From Limanda limanda (Eukaryota > Chordata > Actinopteri > Pleuronectiformes > Pleuronectidae): a DNA stretch of 64,000 nt. Within the stretch, counting starts at the first letter, position 1, and the number at the start of each line of letters is the position of its first letter. Shown in pieces: positions 21,288-33,858 of the stretch. The translations under genes and the position numbers were made by a program. The stretch is from assembly GCF_963576545.1 (NCBI RefSeq), contig NC_083655.1, positions 15,702,940-15,766,939 of the forward strand. Direction: 5' to 3'. Under the pieces are notes generated by a model that was not told the DNA's origin, ran no database searches, and was given only the letters and a program-made list of their open reading frames with translations.

Positions 21288-24200
21288 GTAAGGGGGTAAA
21301 AAAGTTGTTATTTGTTGTGGAATGGGCTCGACTGTATGGTTCATGTGTGCATGTGAAAGTGTTTGGCTTTGAGTTAATACAAGTGTGACTGATATGTTGT
21401 TGATAATAGAAAATCAGTGTCGGAAAATTGGCATAGAGTAATATCATTTATCTTTGATAAATATATAGTAGATATGTTACAGGGAATCTGAATATGCTGC
21501 CTGGCCATGAAAACCCATTAACCTATGTAAATTAATGTTGAAACACTGATAACATTACATATTTAAGTTATTAATATGATAATATATTTACAACCGTATA
21601 GGGAGTTTTATCCTGGTTTAAGATAAAAAAACAACCTGCATTTTGTATCATATTGCCACAAAAAGAGTCACTTAAAGATGTTAAATCTTGCTTTCCACCA
21701 CACACTGTCTTTCAAACCCTTGTTCATTCAGGCTGCTGTATGTGAGATGGTCAACTCATGTTCACGCTCTTAAATATTTGTCGATAGCATGTGACCTCTA
21801 AATCCATTTAAAATGCAACTAACGATAAGGACAGATAATAGTTGCCTGTTACATTCTGGTCATCTCTTAGAATCTGGGAATAACCTGTAATTTTTTTCTG
21901 TCTGTGTCATGAGTAAAAAATCCTCTGAGCTCTGTGTCATGAACTGACTCTGATTCAGAGGAAGAGATAATTCAAAGATTAAATAGCACAAATTTCTGTT
22001 CTTGTTTTATTGTGCAAGTGATATTGTGTTTTTGTGTAGCTTCCTTTATTTGATTTGTAATTGAGGTTTTATTAAGATGATTTGAAGAAAACCTCTGTGG
22101 CAGCAGCTATGAAGTACTATTTGTCTTATAGACAAATGTAATTAAGAGGTACACAGAGCCGCACACTTGTTTTCCAACCCTCCCACCATGCACTGAACAC
22201 CTCCCTCCTTATTCTCCACAATCCCCTATAAATATTCATGGTTGCTGGTGGCCTTAGTGGCTGCTTCATTAACACGGCAGCCACTGGACAGCTGGATGTG
22301 ACGGCTCAAGAAAATGAGCATCTAACCACTGTCCTCGTCTTTCTGGAAAATGTGCGCAATAAAGTTGAAATAGGGTGAGGGTGGGGTTGGGGGGGCATGT
22401 TAGGAACTTCACTGTCTTCAGGAAGAAATTCCTCATTTTAAGCTGTTTTTTTCTGAGGGTCTGACCAGCTGAGAAAGTTTTGCATCAGCATCTCCATGGC
22501 TTTCCTCTTCTACCTTCTTTACCCGTGATCCTTACAGTACCGTTAATCTCCATCATCCGCTACCCTCAGTTTGGCATGGCACCCAACCACTGGCATCCTG
22601 TTTGGCTAGAGTCATGCAACTTTAGGATCACACATACACAAACACACACACTCACATAACACTCAGTTATTGTACCCACAAATGCTCATTTAGCTTAGCC
22701 ATCACGCAAAGATGCAGTACAGGTGCTAATCGGACTTATTAAAGGTGCCTTTCCTGGATAATGGCTCACGCAGAGTGAGTAAAAGAGAGAGAGAGCGAGA
22801 GAGAGAGAGAGAGAGAGCTAAAGACCGCACATCACGCCTCAGGGAAGAGTGATGATGGGTGTCAGAGCAGAAAAGTGAAGAGCTGGAAAATGAAGACGGT
22901 TCAGGCGTGTTTGTGTATGTGTGTGGAACTAATAAAAGTGTTGAAAGGTGTGTATAACCTGTTGAAAGAGAGAGAGGTGATTTTGCTTGTGTATTTTTTA
23001 GCAGTGTTAATGGGTCACCTCAAAGTTGCAGTCAGAACCGCAAAGGTGGCATTTGTCTGTAAATATTTCAGGATGTTCCACTCTGAACTGTGTGAACATG
23101 CATTAATGCCAAAGCTTGTAGCTGATCGCTTGGCCTCTGCTGGATGCCTTGTTATCAGTGGCAGAAGTGACCAGCTTAGCTGTCTTTTGATGCTACACTA
23201 ATGGGATTAATTAGAGTGGAACATGGGGGGGGATTTGGTTCTGTAAGCATCTTGCTTCGGTCCACTCACTTGACTCTCCCAATTACAGTTTCCCCCACTG
23301 ATATTTAAACCTTTAACAGTATAAAAAAAAAAAATTCTAAGATGAGCAACACATACACATGCACATCCTTCCTGTGGTTTGTAGCAACAGTCATAATCAT
23401 CTTTCTTTTTCCTCTTTTTTTTTTGGGGGGGGCTATTCAGTGACTAATGCCCTGACAGCATTACATGAAACCATGAAAAACCGCAACTTTAAGGTGTCAT
23501 TTGGTGTCAGTTTTTCACAGGAAGAATAAAGATTTCTCTGCTTGTATGTGATGGAGTTCTTCTGTTTGTCCACTGGGGGGGACTGTGTGGAGTTGTTACT
23601 GAGTCAAGACTGATGTCCAGTTCAGTTAGTTGTGATTAAGTGAGTACAGGATTTGGCTTCAGGTTGGGTTGTATCACCTGCCTTGCCCTTTTAAGACTCT
23701 GGTTTATTGACTTATCTGTATCTCGTGTACAGTGTGTGAGAGGGTTTCAAGAGTGACAGGTGGTTTTGGAAGCACCTGAGATTCCCCCTCTCGCTGTTGC
23801 GTGACTGCTCATGGGTGGAGCACAGTAAACGATGTGCACCTATATTCAATACATGCAAATATATCCTTTCTGCTCTTTGTGTGCGTGTGTTGATAAAAAG
23901 CAAACATACAAAGATTTACTTAATCATCATACAACATCATACTCCTCATGCCTACCTAGCAGAAAATTCAGCATTAGTGCCCAATTATGGACAAAAAATT
24001 AAATTATTGATAAATTCATAAACACATGCAGACTTAAAACTTAAAAGCAGGAGACACTGCTTTCTCTTTCTTTCAGTGCATATGCTGCAATAGTTATCTG
24101 GACACAATAGAAATACATATAATCACATTTGAGTAATTCAAGGCATAGGTGAAGCCTGCAGAACGGACCACATGTCCAGAGGGTAACAGTCCTACAAAAA

Positions 24201-26460
24201 ACAATCCTAATAGTACAAAGCCAAAATCATAATTGCATAGCTTACAGGCTGTGTGGAACTTTAAGTCCAATCTTTTTTATAATTTTGTATTTTAGGTCAG
24301 CGTATCGATATTTTTAGCATTTCTAGTCAGATACCCAAGCCCTATAGGTCCATGAGGACATGTGTGTTGACAGTCAGCAGGCTGTAATTCTCTTCCCCTC
24401 CATGTTTGTTCTCTGCCCTCACTGTAATTGCTGAGCTTGTTAAATATTTACCCTGAGGATTAACTATCCCTCCTTTGTCTTTCTGCCCCCATTGCCTTTA
24501 TTTCTCCTCAGGTGATGTACGTGCTTTTAAAGTCTGATTTGCTTGATCGTGTTTCACTGCGTTTAAAAATATCTCATTATTAAAACTAGAATTTTGCTTT
24601 GTTGAGAAACTTTAAGTAGGTTACAACCATATTTTTAGAGAGGATTTCTTTATTAAAAGCAAATTTTACAAGGAATTCTTTCCATTTAAAAATTGTTATT
24701 AATTGTGTTATTATTGCTGAGATGCTGACAGGGTGTTGTATCATAAAACACCTGCAAAAGACTAAATAGATAGAGGTCTTAATCCTTTCTAAGTTTCCTT
24801 TCTTTCTGTCCTCCTTTCCCCCCATCCACTGTAGCTCTGGTGCCTGTTGGACTTATATAAATTGAAATAGGCTTTAACAAGATGATAAGTCAGCAGAGCT
24901 TGTGATGAGAATCAGATGGGAGTTTTAAGAGCGAGATCCTGGGGACCACGTAATAAAGGACGGAACGTCCTCCCTAATGTTCGGCCTGTCATCCTATAAA
25001 TAAGGCTGTTGTATTGCTCTGCCATGGGCTTGATATCAGTTGATGTAATTTGTGGTAATGCATTAAAAGTAGCTGCTGGCTTGGTTTGTATGTCAATATA
25101 GTTGATTTCTGTTTTGTTTGTCTGTAAGGTTGAAACGCATTTTTCGTAATAAAAGTTGTAAAACATGTAAACTTGTGACCACCAATGGTCCAAATCCTTT
25201 GAAGAGGCCTTGTATTTCTTTTCCTTAAAAAAAATACTACTTACGTCGTGCCCCTGAGCGAGGTAGCTTTTAGATTTGAATGTTGGCACCTGCGTTTTTG
25301 CTAGAGTGTGTGTTTTGCAGTCTACACGCCATGGTGGCTATTTTGACAGCATGCGCTCTGGTTCTTTGATGAGGTGGGACAGAAGCTTAGTTTGACGACA
25401 TCTGTCACAGTCTCAGGTCTTGACCCGCGTGGTGCTGAGATCAGATTCACATCACACCCCATTAATCCATATGTATTTCTCATTGCATCATGTCTGTCTC
25501 TCTCCCCTCTCTCACCGTACTCATCTTCACTCTTGGGATCAGATTATAAGTCTTTCCTTCACCTCTTCTAGTGCAGCTGCACACTGACTTGGTTTTGTCG
25601 ATCTTTTAACCTTTTTTTTGCATGTTTTCATTAAGTATTCATGCATTTAATTCATAAAGTTTTCTATCTTCTTCTTCTGCTCTATCTTTTCAAAGCATCT
25701 GCCCAAAGTACAGGGACATGCCTGAAGAAACTTCAATTAAAGTTGATTTCAGGCAAGTTTAACAACCAGAGCAACACTGGAAAAAAGCTTACAGAGGCTT
25801 GTTTTATGATCTGTGACCAGCATCAACCTTCAGTGGTATTTAACACCTCAATCGATTAAAATCATCCATAGTTGTCACATTTTACAAGAAGCCCACTTTT
25901 TTTTCAGTTTTCTTGTTCTCACAGCTGTCCGAACACTTGTTTCCTTATTGTTGCTCATTTCAAGGGATTGTAAAATTACTTGCCAGACAAGTGGGATTAT
26001 CTCACACGCAATGGCTCCAGTTATAATTATTAATATTCCTGTATTTATTACAGCTATCATACTTCATAAAAATATATTTATGTTTCATTTCCAGCATGGA
26101 CAGAGAATGACCAACCACATGCTTTTGAGAATTTAAGCTGCAGGTGATAATACTTTCTTTTCCAGTGTTATTCTGGTTACTTTAGCCAGTATTCACATGA
26201 AAACTCTTTTTATTTTTGTATCTTAAATCCTCTAAAACCTTTGCAGAGGTAAACATAAAAAAAAAAATTATGAATGGACACAACAACTATCTAGATGAAT
26301 TCAGTGCAGTCTGGCTTTTAGTAAATGATCTGCTCTGAAAATGTGCCTGTGTATTGCAATAAATCATAACAACCCCTAAAATTACCACCAAAACAAATCT
26401 CATGCCCAAATATAAATGCCTGTGGTGTAAGTGTATCCACATCACAGGGGGTGCATTTAT
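21288..26460 (+). other. ahrr intron 2, first part
   Basis: No PAS-domain exon was found. It contains a (GA)n tract at 22783-22817, a G-quadruplex motif at 22373-22395 and TTGCGTG cores (either strand) at 22703, 23797 and 26005. The 22180-22330 stretch, with TATAAATATTCATGG, has a conserved-element look but cannot be tested here. The 125-codon minus-strand frame at 24912-25289 has no domain or splice context. Confidence 0.5.
22373..22395 (+). other. G-quadruplex motif in ahrr intron 2
   Basis: Four G-runs (3, 3, 4 and 7 bases) separated by loops of 3, 1 and 2 bases on the coding strand meet the standard G4 pattern with short, stable loops. Confidence 0.7.
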
Positions 26461-26488
26461 AAGTGTGTGTGTGTGTGTGTGTGTGTGT
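26461..26488 (+). repeat. (GT)n microsatellite
   Basis: Short pure GT run in the ahrr intron. Confidence 0.9.
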
Positions 26489-27549
26489 CTACAAGTCCTC
26501 AATTATGGCCCCACCTTCCCTCATAGCTGTCGGACCATTCGGGGTGTTGACAGGGAATGGGAACACACATATAAACACACACAGATGTGATGAGAGATTC
26601 AGGTGCAAGTGTACTGCATCTCTGCCAAGTTTGATAACCTATATATATAAATATATACATAATCCATACAGCAACCATATCTCTGAATGTGTTCGCACCA
26701 CATTCAGGATGTTTAGTGTCTGTCTGTTTCTAAATACTGGGTGAGCTAAAGCAAAAGAGGAAGAGAAAGGCCACAGGAAGACCCGCACCACGCAAATGCC
26801 ACTTGTGACGACAGCCGACAGACAGGAGGTGATTTTGTAACCAAGAGAGGAAGGGGGGGACAAGAGAGAACCATCAGTCTAGGTCCTAATTCTCACATCT
26901 ACAAATTTAAGATAATTTCATGGATGTAAGCCCCCTTTCACCACTATTTGTGGGTTAATCTTTTTCATGTCAAATCTGTATCCCATCGAGTCAACACAAG
27001 TGCAGACCATTTAATTTCCCAAAGAGGGAAGTGCTGCAGTGGGATAGCTGTTCCTGAATGGAGTCTTTGCTCAGGGGTGAAAATGTGCTCAGGTCAGATT
27101 ATAGATGGTCTTTGTGTTTACTAAACTCTTGGTGACCCTGGACTTTTTTTTTTTCCCTAAACTCCACAACCCAAATGCAGAAGAGACGCTAGGGCAGAGG
27201 CCAAGGCAAATCAGCGAGCTGCACAGACTATAAATGAAGTGACAAGGCTTAGCAACATAAAGGTCAAGACATGGTCAATTGAAGCAAAATGTCTGAGCTA
27301 TTGAAATTGAAGGTGAACCATACACTACGACCCCCACATTATTCACATTCTTATTCAAAGTGTGATTCAATTAGCAGCTTGTTCACTTTGTCTATGACTC
27401 AATGAAGCCCTTGCTAGTACACATGTATGTTTGTCATCTTCCTAAACTCATCAATCTTTCTTTGTTTGCTCAGTGTTAGCATGCTGACATAAACAGTTAC
27501 CTCAAATGCTTCTGAGAATCAGGATAACTTGGGTTGTTTGAAGGAACCT
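26489..27549 (+). other. ahrr intron, no gene seen
   Basis: No exon is supported. A short AT run (ATATATATAAATATATA) lies near 26640, and one AHR-type core is at 26789-26795 on the minus strand. Confidence 0.5.
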
Positions 27550-27911
27550 AGTGGTCAGCATGGTTGCACGGTGGTTAGCACTTAATAGTAAAAAATGCTC
27601 CAGGTTTGAATCCCATATTTTTGTGTGGAGTTTGCATGATCTTCCCATGGCAGCATGGGATTTCTCCAAGTCCTCTGGCCTCCTCCCTCCTCTTCTGCGT
27701 GTCACAAAGACACGCAGAAGAGGATTAGGTTAATTGGAGACTCCAAATTGTGTGAATGAGAGTGTGAATGATTGTTTGTCTCTGTATGTCGGCCCAGCGA
27801 TACGCTGGTGACCTGTTGAAGGGTGAACCCCTTCTCTTACCCAATGTCAGTGAGGATCAGTCCAGTTCCCCCACAACCCTCAAAGGATAAGTATAGATAA
27901 TGGATGGATGA
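27550..27911 (+). mobile_element. tRNA-derived SINE-like repeat, full-length copy
   Basis: The left end has tRNA-type Pol III boxes: TGGTTAGCACT (A box, 27572-27582) and GGTTTGAATCC (B box, one base off consensus, 27603-27613). The body reads GTGTGGAGTTTGCATGATCT, TTAGGTTAATTGGAGACTC, TGTATGTCGGCCCAGCGAT and GTGACCTGTTGAAGGGTG, and the end is GGATAAGTATAGATAATGGA plus TGGATG. This order matches a very common fish repeat as I remember it. Within it 27689-27723 is a perfect hairpin absent from the usual version. Confidence 0.75.
27689..27723. repeat. perfect 15-bp inverted repeat inside the SINE copy
   Basis: CCTCTTCTGCGTGTC (27689-27703) and GACACGCAGAAGAGG (27709-27723) are exact reverse complements with a five-base spacer. 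The right arm agrees with the repeat consensus (AAAGACATGCAGA-like); the left arm replaces the usual CCCACAGTC. Confidence 0.95.
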
Positions 27912-28977
27912 AGGATTCTACTATTATAGGCTCCCATAATAGGTACTTGTCTGCACAGCTCATTAACCCATTGTTACATCTGTCGAAAGCTTTTTTGAAG
28001 TGAACACTCAAACAAAGCGAAGGTCAAAACCTTAGACCTTTTCATGTGCCCCTGTTGTTTGACCCTGTCACAGAGGGGGCTAGGAATCACTTGGAATCAG
28101 TTAAACTTCACGGGTAATTTGTATCAACTCGACGAGCTGTGAATCAATGCTCACACGCTGATTTCTCGATGCTTCATTCACACCTGACGATTGCACATTT
28201 GAGGCCTCACAGCACACAGTGCATGCAAGCTCGAAGGGATGCAAGGAATTCCACCCTTCAGCCCATCATATCAGTTAAATGTCATATGTCACAACAAGCC
28301 TGAAGATAGATATAAGCTGACTGGCCAGAGCTGCACTTCTGTTAGTGGCACGAAATCCCCTGTTTACCCTGAGCTGTTACCGGACTTTTGAAGGGCAATA
28401 AAAAGGTAATGCTTAGCGTCACAAACTGAACAGACTGACTGACATTAGTCATTTCCGTGTATCATCTCATCAGTTTTGGGGATGCAACACACATCACTTA
28501 TTATTTTAGTATTTATTTGTCCTCTCCATCCTTTGAGCATAACGCATGGATTATCTGCTGCCATCTGGACCCATCCTGGACTTCGTGTTAGGCCTCTCCC
28601 CGTGTCAGACCTTTCTCCCTCATCTCTGCCTTCACAGTTTGCCGACATGCTGCTTTGGGCTTGTGTTTTCTCTGTGGTGTTTTAGGGCAGTCCTTGGTTT
28701 GCGGTTCTGCAGTCCATTCTGAGGATATCCCACTGTATCTACTCTGGTTCTTAGTATTCTTGTAAGGTTCTTCATATGGGACCCGTCATATAACCCTTGT
28801 TAAACACTAGTTTTGTGTTTTGATTAAAAGCATCATCCCAATTTGCTTTTATGAGTGAGTGTTATTGTGAAAAGGACTCACAGACTCATCCTGTCCAACC
28901 ATTTCGGCCACCTCTCTTAATAACTCTTTTATTTTTTATTCTTAAACACAGTTTGACCATGACATTTCTGTCCCTGT
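27912..28977 (+). other. ahrr intron, no gene seen
   Basis: Non-repetitive intron DNA. The plus-strand frame at 28476-28685 shows no domain or splice support. Confidence 0.5.
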
Positions 28978-29070
28978 CTCCTCCTCCTCCTTCTCCTCCT
29001 CCTCCTCCTCCTCCTCCTCCTCCTCCTCCTCCTCCTCCTCCTCCTCCTCCTCCTCTTCTCCTTCTTCCTC
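28978..29070 (+). repeat. (CTC)n trinucleotide microsatellite
   Basis: About 90 bp of TCC/CTC repeats with a few CTT variants. The poly-Pro and poly-Arg/Gly frames on either strand are artefacts. Confidence 0.95.
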
Positions 29071-32000
29071 TCGATGGGGCTCTGCCCTTCTGTTTGTTTC
29101 GCTGACCTCTTTGAAAGAAAATCACCTCTCGTCTCCATGTGTTACATGGAGAGTGCGTGATCAGGCTAAATGCCACTGCTCAGGCTTTTCTCCTTCCTCT
29201 TTTCCTCCACATGCAATGTCTGTGATTTCGTGCTACAAGCTGTACACACAGAGGTAGATGTATGGCCGATTTAAATGTTTCTAGGGCAAATGGTAATGCG
29301 TTCTCACTGTTATGACAAACTTAATGCCAGTGCTCAGGGTTTAATCATTCCTTTCCTTTAAGGTTTGGGTGAAACAATATTTTGATAATTTTGGCAAAAG
29401 TTCACCCCAGACCCCAGTAAAATGGTTGGATAAGGTGTGATGAGCCGGTTTCTGCTGAATGTGAAGCTGTTGATTTATACTCTAGTATTAGGTCCATGCA
29501 TATTTGCAGTTTCAAATGTTAATATATTTACTTGGTTGCAACTAACACAACTATTACCATCCCTTTGATTTCATGATAAATTGTGCATTAGTTGCATGTC
29601 GGCTCACTCTCCCACCCTCTTGCATGTGTGTTTGCCCCCTCTGCAATAATCATCAACACAAAAGCTGTTAACTAGCGCGACAGGCCAGCCATGCTAATCC
29701 CTTGTATGTGTCGAGTACTGTGAATGGAGAAGCCTCCTTATGCATTTAGGATCCTCACAGCTAACTCATTAGTTGCTTGAATCAAAGGCATGACACTGGC
29801 TTTGTCCCTGCCTGGCCTCTCGTGCCACAGACACTGAACTCGCTTGAGTGGAGTTGGACTCTGTTGGCCTGGGGGACCAGTGGAGCCCCCTGGGATCACA
29901 AAAGGCCATAAGTGAATTACTCAAATCAGTGCCGAGGGGGGCCCCCTTCGACGCTAACTGTAACAGCTAGTGGCGGCTGCGCGGCAATGGGAGGTGTGTT
30001 TGTGTGCAAGTGTGTGTGTGTGAACAGACGGGTAGAGTGTGTGTTTGAGTTTGAGTGAGTGTGAATAGACAGCCAGGACTCATGCAGAGGGAGCAGAAGC
30101 CTTTGTTGGCCCAACACTATTGTTGGAAGCTGTCTTGTGTAATTATTGTCACAGCTACCGCCTAGCACGCTGCTCTGCCTGAGCAGGAGAAGCACAGTGG
30201 GACGAGGAGGGAAGCAACAAGCACTAAGTCCCCTGGAGATTAAGATGATGATTATATTATAGAAGCAGTTAAAGCACGCAGTGATGCTACAAACATGCTG
30301 ACAAATCCCAGCTGTTGTTTTACATATTTTGTAATATCAATTAGAAATTGTACATCCCCTCTCTGATCTCGAGTCTGTTTTAACCTACAGTTATTGAACG
30401 ATAATGTTCTTGGCATACATATTTCTTATTACAAACATTTGTTCTGCTCTTGGTTTGCAGTGTGCTATTTTTACAAACACGTCACTCTAACCACGCTAAA
30501 CCCCAAACTACACCCCTTTTGGCTGAGATTAAATAATTTAACATTGCCAATTTATATTCACCCCCTACCCCCACACACACGCAACAAACAAATAGACTTT
30601 GTTTATCTCCATGCAAACATGCAATATAGCTTACAGATTTATTCCTGCCCAAAGCCACATGTTGAAAACCCATTTGATAACTCATTAGCGCTCGGAACAG
30701 TAATTTCTTCATTTGTTTTGGTGTGCTGGAGGCTCTTCTGCGCAGAAACAGCTTCCTTAGTTTTGTTTAAGAACAATTGTTGTGGGATCAGTGAATTTGA
30801 GAAAACTGAATTCATTCAGCAACAGTGCAGGAATGCAACAAAGAAAATGTCTTATAAATTGTTTTGAAATTGTAAGACAATGTAAAGTGGATCAAAGAAT
30901 AATATTTATTATTGGCAAGCTTGCCCTGTTTTTGTACCTTTATTGTTCTTTTTTAAATGGCTTAGACACAAATCACAATCAGCTGACTGATGGTATGACA
31001 TAAATTCACTCCCGAGAAAACGTCATCCTGGCTCAAATGGCAACCAGTTTCCTCGCGGTGAAGCCCTATTAGCTACTGCACAACCAATTTAACATGGCCA
31101 CCAGCATAAAAAGCTCAGCGGTGTCAGTAATGCGATCTGTTGATGGCTAAACCAAGCGAATGGAGCCGCTATTCATAGCGGCTGATGAATGAACTCCGTG
31201 ACACTGTTTCTCTGGCACGATACGGGCCAACATCTTACCAAGACAAACCACTAACCAGTGAAGTGGGTGTGAGGGGAAGAAACCAACTTAATCTAAAAAA
31301 CTGTCACAGCTGTCTCTCCACATTTTGTCTGAATTTATTTCCATTTAGGAACCTCAGCCGAATGCATCATGATTCTGGACACTTAAAGTAACATTGCAAC
31401 AGAGAGGTGATCTAAATGTACAGATACCTGAGTGATGGAATGAATGGCAAGGAACTGGAGTGTAAGCTCTTTGTAAGCATCACCACTGGTAACAATTCTG
31501 ACCATGTTCTTTTTCTCAACAAGGTTACTGTCATGGCATGATCACCACCAGCACATGTCATTAGGTTGTGTCTGAATACAACCGGTACACTTTACTTCAG
31601 ACTGTTTGTTTTGCCTGTCACCTCCATTTAACTTAATTGAAGCATGCTTGGGTGTACTACACTGGATGGACCCGGACCCTGCTGTTGTTCTCTAATGTAA
31701 ATCGATATGTTTCCATGCGGTTGGAAAGATCACTAACCAAAGGTGGCATCTGACCCGATACAGCTCGATACACTAACTACCGTCAGCCAGATGAGGTCCC
31801 CTTTCATCAGCATTTGATATGGGAAAACAGGAGCACGTTACCCGCCGGAGTAAAAATAGATTCCTGAGATCATGTCAAATGAAGTTAGGGTTATTTGAAG
31901 AAGCTTTGGGTCCCGTTTTTTTCAATTTCAGATGAGGTTTGCCAAAATGTAAATTCACGTACATAAGTTCTCCCATATTAAATCCAATTGCTTGTGCTGT

Positions 32001-32300
32001 AAAAAGCGTTTGTTTCAGTCAGAACGGGCCAATTAATAACAAGAACTAATTGAAGAGAACAAAAAATGTAGTACAAGGGGGTGTTTAAAGAGGGTTTTGC
32101 GTGGCTTTTATTTTTTTATTGGCTGGCAGGCCTTTGCTGCGCTCGGTGCATCAGGAGCAGCCTGAACTCTGAGTGAACTCCTGTTCTCTGCTGAATTATC
32201 ATCGAATGAGTGAGCCTGACAAAATATTTTTAGGGTGGGGAGAGACGTAAGCAGAGGGTAGAGCGAGCGAGATAGAGGGTAAGGACAATCATTCCTCTCG
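29071..32300 (+). other. ahrr intron, no gene seen
   Basis: No exon is recognised. The segment at about 29750-29990 is more GC-rich and non-repetitive. The 157-codon frame at 30394-30867 is the longest non-repetitive one in the intron but is AT-driven and has no domain. A TTGCGTG core lies at 32097-32103. Confidence 0.5.
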
Positions 32301-32586
32301 CACACACACTAACACACACACACACACACACACATACACACACAAATGACACACGAAGCACACACGAAGCACGCTCACTCGGGCGCTGCAACGAGAGACA
32401 AAGTGAAGGTGAACATCAGTAAACAGCTGCGCGATCGTCTTTGACTTGACAGCGTTCAGGCACATTGTTTAAGAGGGAAAGCTCTGCAGGGCCAAATGTC
32501 TCAAGCCAGGCAGTCAGGTATGAAGGCAGTCAGGCTGGAGAGAGTGTGTGTGTGTTTGTGTGTGTGTGTGTGGGGGGGGGGGGGGC
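32301..32586 (+). repeat. CA tract, then GT tract and G run
   Basis: Short CA tracts at about 32302-32344, then GT repeats from about 32541 that end in a run of about 17 G (32569-32586). AG-rich DNA and a TTGCGTG core (32625-32631) follow. Confidence 0.85.
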
Positions 32587-32631
32587 ATGCAGGGAGAGGG
32601 AAAGAGAGCGAGAGGGAGAGGAAGTTGCGTG

Positions 32632-33565
32632 ACTTGTGCTTGGCTCAGACCTTCAACCCCCCAGGCGTTGTTGTTAGCCAGGAGAAAGGAAGGTATATCT
32701 TAAGTGTCCAACAGTAAACAGAGCCACGACGGGGCCCCAGTGCTTACTGGGATTTATTCTGGATGTGTGTGTTTGTGTGCATGTGTGTGTGTTTGTATGC
32801 ATTGTAAAACAAAATGATGAGCAGGGGCGAGGGATTTCATCTTGAATCCCTGCTGTGTCAACCTGGCTTCAGATTTCATCACATTGTTAAAGTCAATCAG
32901 AAAAACTCCACTGGGGTTTGACGATTTTGCACAACCAACCACACACACAAAAATGTCGAGTAAAACGCGGTTGACACTCGTTTTAAAGTGTTTCCTTTAT
33001 TTATGCCTTTAAACCATTGAATTCTACTGGAGGCATGTGTGTGTGCGTGTGCAGACATAAGTGCATGTGTGTGACTCCATACTGGATCATTTGCCCTCAC
33101 TGGAGGTTTTTACGGACACCACCAGCATTAAAGGCCCACTGGGGGGAGTTCATGGTAAAAGCTCTCTGAGGCTTTTTGAGTTGCAAAAAAAAGAAAACAG
33201 TAAAACAAGTAGCAAATGAATTATAAAGGAGAAGAAAGCTATTTTTAAAAGTTGCTGTCCTTTCTTGAGTTTAGTTGTTGTTTTGTCTGCTCATGATGTT
33301 CTTCCTCTTATACACCACACAAGCTGGTTCAAGGAGGGAATGTTGCGCCTTTATTCTAGCTGATCTTTTCTGCCTTAAAGGATGCAGTGGTGGTCATTGA
33401 GCTAATTCGACTTCCCTGTAAAAGGGAAAGCCATCATGGCGGAGACAGTACATCAAGCTTTTGTTGCCAGAATAAAAATCACACAGTGTAAACAAGCAGA
33501 GTGGCATAACGGCAGACCACTTCACGGCAGTAAAGTGCAATCTTGTTAAAAGGGGCTGCTTTATT
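32632..33565 (+). other. ahrr intron, no gene seen
   Basis: Contains scattered GTGT stretches near 32765 and 33040 but no exon or long repeat. Confidence 0.5.
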
Positions 33566-33858
33566 TTAAAGGTTCAGTGTGTAGGATTTAGTGATATCTA
33601 CTGGTCATAAAAACTCAAAAGGTGTTTAGTTTGTCCAGTCTGGACTATTATAAAAAACATGGCAGCCTCCATAGAGCGTACCCGCTCCTGATGTTAATAT
33701 AAAGTATTTACATATATAGGGCCCATTCTAGGCTAAAGAATACAACAATTCTTAAAAGTTAGTTGAAACACTCATGTGAAAACATTCCTATGATTATTTT
33801 ATATTAAATGTCTGCCAATAGATCTCTTTCACCTAAATCTTACACACTGGACCGTTAA
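33566..33858. mobile_element. TTAA-flanked MITE, copy 2
   Basis: The left end AGGTTCAGTGTGTA (33570-33583) is identical to copy 1. The right end TACACACTGGACCG (33841-33854) differs at two of 14 positions. TTAA flanks both ends. It shares the TTTAGT.TGTCCAGT and CATGGCAGCCTCC core with copy 1 but lacks about 70 bp near the left side. Noncoding, so non-autonomous. Confidence 0.85.

Noticed and set aside
24912..25289. 125-codon minus-strand ORF
   Set aside because: No recognisable family, no codon bias and no acceptor or donor arrangement.
28851..29176. Poly-Pro, poly-Gly and poly-Arg ORFs
   Set aside because: Translations of the (CTC)n repeat on both strands.
30394..30867. 157-codon plus-strand ORF
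   Set aside because: AT-driven composition, no domain, no splice or promoter context; a chance frame is the simpler reading.
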